Source: Porphyrobacter sp.
GTDB taxonomy: Bacteria; Pseudomonadota; Alphaproteobacteria; Sphingomonadales; Sphingomonadaceae
Reading direction: 5' to 3'
DNA length: 64,000 bases
NCBI GenBank assembly: GCA_017744315.1
Contig: JAGIBN010000001.1
Span: 551,333 to 615,332 of the forward strand
The stretch's first letter is position 1. The number at the start of each line of letters is the position of its first letter. A model generated the notes under the pieces. It was given only the letters and a program-made list of their open reading frames with translations. It had not been told where the DNA came from and did not search any database. This document shows positions 62,612 to 64,000 of the stretch, one piece after another. The translations under genes were made by a program, and so were the position numbers.

Positions 62612-62744
62612 TCCGGCTCCTTAGGCGCCCCGCAAGTGCTTGCGAAGGCATCCTATCCCTATCCTTCCCGATTTAGCCGCTGAGAGGTTAAGCCGAGGTC
62701 ACCGGGCTTCTATCAAACTGTGCAGACGCTGTAAGTCGGTAGAT

Positions 62745-62800
62745 TGTAGGCGTTGCAATGCGGGACGATTACGCTATGGGATAATATTATTACAGGGGTG
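62745..62800 (+). promoter_or_regulatory. AT-rich candidate promoter region of the Lrp-type gene
   Basis: TTGCAA, a 16-base spacer, TATGGG, then GATAATATTATTAC form a possible -35/-10 region about 75-115 bases before the start. The AT-rich segment could also bind the Lrp-like protein. Promoter prediction in this group is unreliable. Confidence 0.3.
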
Positions 62801-62864
62801 TCGGCGTTTTCGAGTGGATATTGCATGCCGGATCACGCTGGGCGCCCCGCAAGGAAAGTTTCGC

Positions 62865-63332
62865 ATGATTAATCTCGATGACATCGATCGCCGCCTGCTC
62901 GCAGAGTTGCAGGACGAGGGGCGGATCACCAATGTCGAACTCGCCCAGCGCGTCGGTCTCACCGCGCCGCCTTGCCTGCGCCGCGTGCGCAGCCTTGAGG
63001 AATCGGGCATCATCCAGGGCTACCACGCCGACCTCGATGCCTCGAAGCTGGGCTTCACGATCACCGTCTTCGCGCTGGTCAGCCTGAAGAGCCAGGCCGA
63101 GGAATCGCTCCGCGCCTTCGAGGACCATATGAAGGGTCTGCCCGAAGTCCGCGAATGCCACATGCTCAACGGCGAGATCGACTTCATCCTGAAGATCGTC
63201 AGCCGCGACCTTCAGAGCTTCCAGGAATTCCTGACCAGCAAGCTGACGCCCGCCCCGAACGTGGACAGCGTCAAGACCTCGCTGACGATCCGCACCGCCA
63301 AGAGCGTGCCCGGCGTGCCGTTGGAAGCCTGA
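62865..63332 (+). CDS. Lrp/AsnC family transcriptional regulator
   Basis: A 155-residue regulator. The helix-turn-helix is in DDIDRRLLAELQDEGRITNVELAQRVGLTAPPCLRRVRSLEESGIIQGY, and the RAM effector domain follows (FALVSLKSQAEESLRAFE, VRECHMLNGEIDFILKIV). Length and pattern are close to Lrp itself. The ATG at 62865 follows AAGGAAAG by 6 bases. It likely senses an amino acid such as leucine. A small membrane-anchored protein gene follows after 20 bases and may be cotranscribed. Confidence 0.92.
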   Translation: MINLDDIDRRLLAELQDEGRITNVELAQRVGLTAPPCLRRVRSLEESGIIQGYHADLDASKLGFTITVFALVSLKSQAEESLRAFEDHMKGLPEVRECHMLNGEIDFILKIVSRDLQSFQEFLTSKLTPAPNVDSVKTSLTIRTAKSVPGVPLEA

Positions 63333-63352
63333 GAGCGATACACCGCGTGGCA

Positions 63353-63838
63353 ATGACGAAGAAAACGCGCCGCGTCCTCCTGTTGGGCGCGGCGTTGCTG
63401 TTGGTGGGCGGGAACCTCTGGTGGTTCACCCGGCCTCCCGAACCGCGCCTGCCCGATTTCGAGCTGGGCGCGATTCCCTTGCAGGCGCAGTTCCCGGCCG
63501 GGGAACTGGCGCGCCTTCCGGTGTTCGACCGGGGGCAGGGGAAGTGGCTGGCCGAGGGGCGTCCGGTGGCATCGCTCGCCGCGCTGCGACGTCATGTGAC
63601 CGGTGCCGACATGGGTGGCACGGACGGCAATTATCTGCTGCTCCGGGTGCCGGAAAGCGGCTCGGCGAACCAGGTGCGCGCCATGCTGCTGTCGCTGACG
63701 GAGCAGGGCGAGTGCGTCGTCGCCCTGACCGACGGCTCCGCGAAACCGGATGCCGATGGGCGCATGGTGGCGCCTCTTCACCGGATCGTCACCGTGCGTG
63801 ACGATTCCGGCGAGATGCATCGCTGCGCAGGGGCTTAA
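63353..63838 (+). CDS. Membrane-anchored protein of unknown function
   Basis: A 161-residue protein. One N-terminal helix (VLLLGAALLLVGGNLWWF) anchors a ~135-residue domain with FDRGQGKWLAEGRPVASLAALRRHVTGAD, NYLLLRVPESGSANQVRAMLLSLTEQGECVVALTDGS and a C-terminal MHRCAGA. The Cys pair (GECV, HRCA) may form a disulfide. The alternating pattern recalls ExbD/biopolymer-transport periplasmic domains, but this is weak. The start is ATG 63353 or GTG 63347. The last five codons lie inside the left arm of the terminal inverted repeat. Confidence 0.7.
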   Translation: MTKKTRRVLLLGAALLLVGGNLWWFTRPPEPRLPDFELGAIPLQAQFPAGELARLPVFDRGQGKWLAEGRPVASLAALRRHVTGADMGGTDGNYLLLRVPESGSANQVRAMLLSLTEQGECVVALTDGSAKPDADGRMVAPLHRIVTVRDDSGEMHRCAGA

Positions 63839-64000
63839 TTTTCGTTTGAAAATTCGCGACACGCGAATTTTGCGGCACCGGCCCGCGCCCCCACCCGACC
63901 TCCCAACGATAGTACCCTATGGGAGGTCGGGTGGGGGCGCGGGCCGGTGCCGCAAAATTCGCGTGTCGCGAATTTTCAAACGAAAATTAAGCCCCTGCGC
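63825..64000. repeat. Perfect 81-base inverted repeat reaching the window end
   Basis: The left arm 63825-63905 and right arm 63920-64000 are exact reverse complements, checked base by base, with a 14-base loop (63906-63919). Each arm itself contains a small hairpin AAAATTCGCG-ACA-CGCGAATTTT and a second one AATTTTC-GTTT-GAAAATT. The left arm includes the stop codon of the preceding gene. The repeat may continue past the window. Confidence 0.95.

Overview
The window is high-GC and densely coded. Its gene content points to an alphaproteobacterium of the order Sphingomonadales, most likely Novosphingobium, Sphingobium or a close relative. Supporting features are an exosortase-A (XrtA) exopolysaccharide cluster, an RNase E with the S1-domain insertion usual in alphaproteobacteria, HWE-type sensor kinases, Tad-type pseudopilin genes and many acyl-CoA catabolic genes. 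The genus is an inference. No phage, insertion sequence, CRISPR array or rRNA was seen.

Layout. (1) 1-8569: an XrtA/PEP-CTERM polysaccharide operon (outer-membrane barrel, ATPase, deacetylase, FemAB-like protein, glycosyltransferase, exosortase A-EpsI fusion, asparagine-synthase-like amidotransferase), with genes overlapping or nearly so. It is followed by a CHASE2-GGDEF(degenerate)-EAL protein (8806-11109). A hairpin-rich gap with an 11-codon micro-ORF comes next. (2) 11495-22489: housekeeping and envelope genes: zapE, an isolated sdhB, a DUF4242 protein, rne, a periplasmic amidase, a PBP1A-type penicillin-binding protein and a secreted alpha/beta hydrolase. (3) 22567-35723: an accessory acyl-CoA catabolic region. 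It holds an IclR regulator, an enoyl-CoA hydratase with an extra N-terminal domain, an amidohydrolase, a CoA-transferase with permuted segment order, an acyl-CoA ligase, a 96-residue protein, a standard CaiB-type CoA-transferase, a small secreted protein, a MarR regulator, a thiolase, an MFS transporter and a DapB-like dehydrogenase. Two perfect palindromes sit in its promoter gaps. This is the best candidate in the window for an undescribed pathway. (4) 35720-50065: a GGDEF-EAL protein, glmS, an AIM24 protein, a TPR protein, glmU, gph, a PEP-mutase-like enzyme, an M16 peptidase, purC, a low-molecular-weight phosphatase and a 49-residue protein. REP-like palindromes lie in two gaps. (5) 50157-55949: a three-gene signalling operon (hybrid kinase with three receivers, CheR methyltransferase, HWE kinase with two receivers) without a CheB. 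(6) 56194-59389: three coupled Tad-type genes. (7) 59427-63838: two tRNAs, a WalW-like deacetylase, an atypical histidine kinase, an Lrp/AsnC regulator and a small membrane-anchored protein. The window ends in a perfect 81-base inverted repeat.

Connections. glmS and glmU supply UDP-N-acetylglucosamine, the amidase and PBP1A work on peptidoglycan, and the XrtA operon makes and anchors extracellular polymer. Two GGDEF/EAL proteins and the CheR/kinase operon are plausible regulators of surface and biofilm state. Several starts are non-ATG and were chosen from Shine-Dalgarno position and overlap (TTG at 27093, 31440 and 51980 on the minus strand; GTG at 32716, 32966, 38071, 58110 and 58715).
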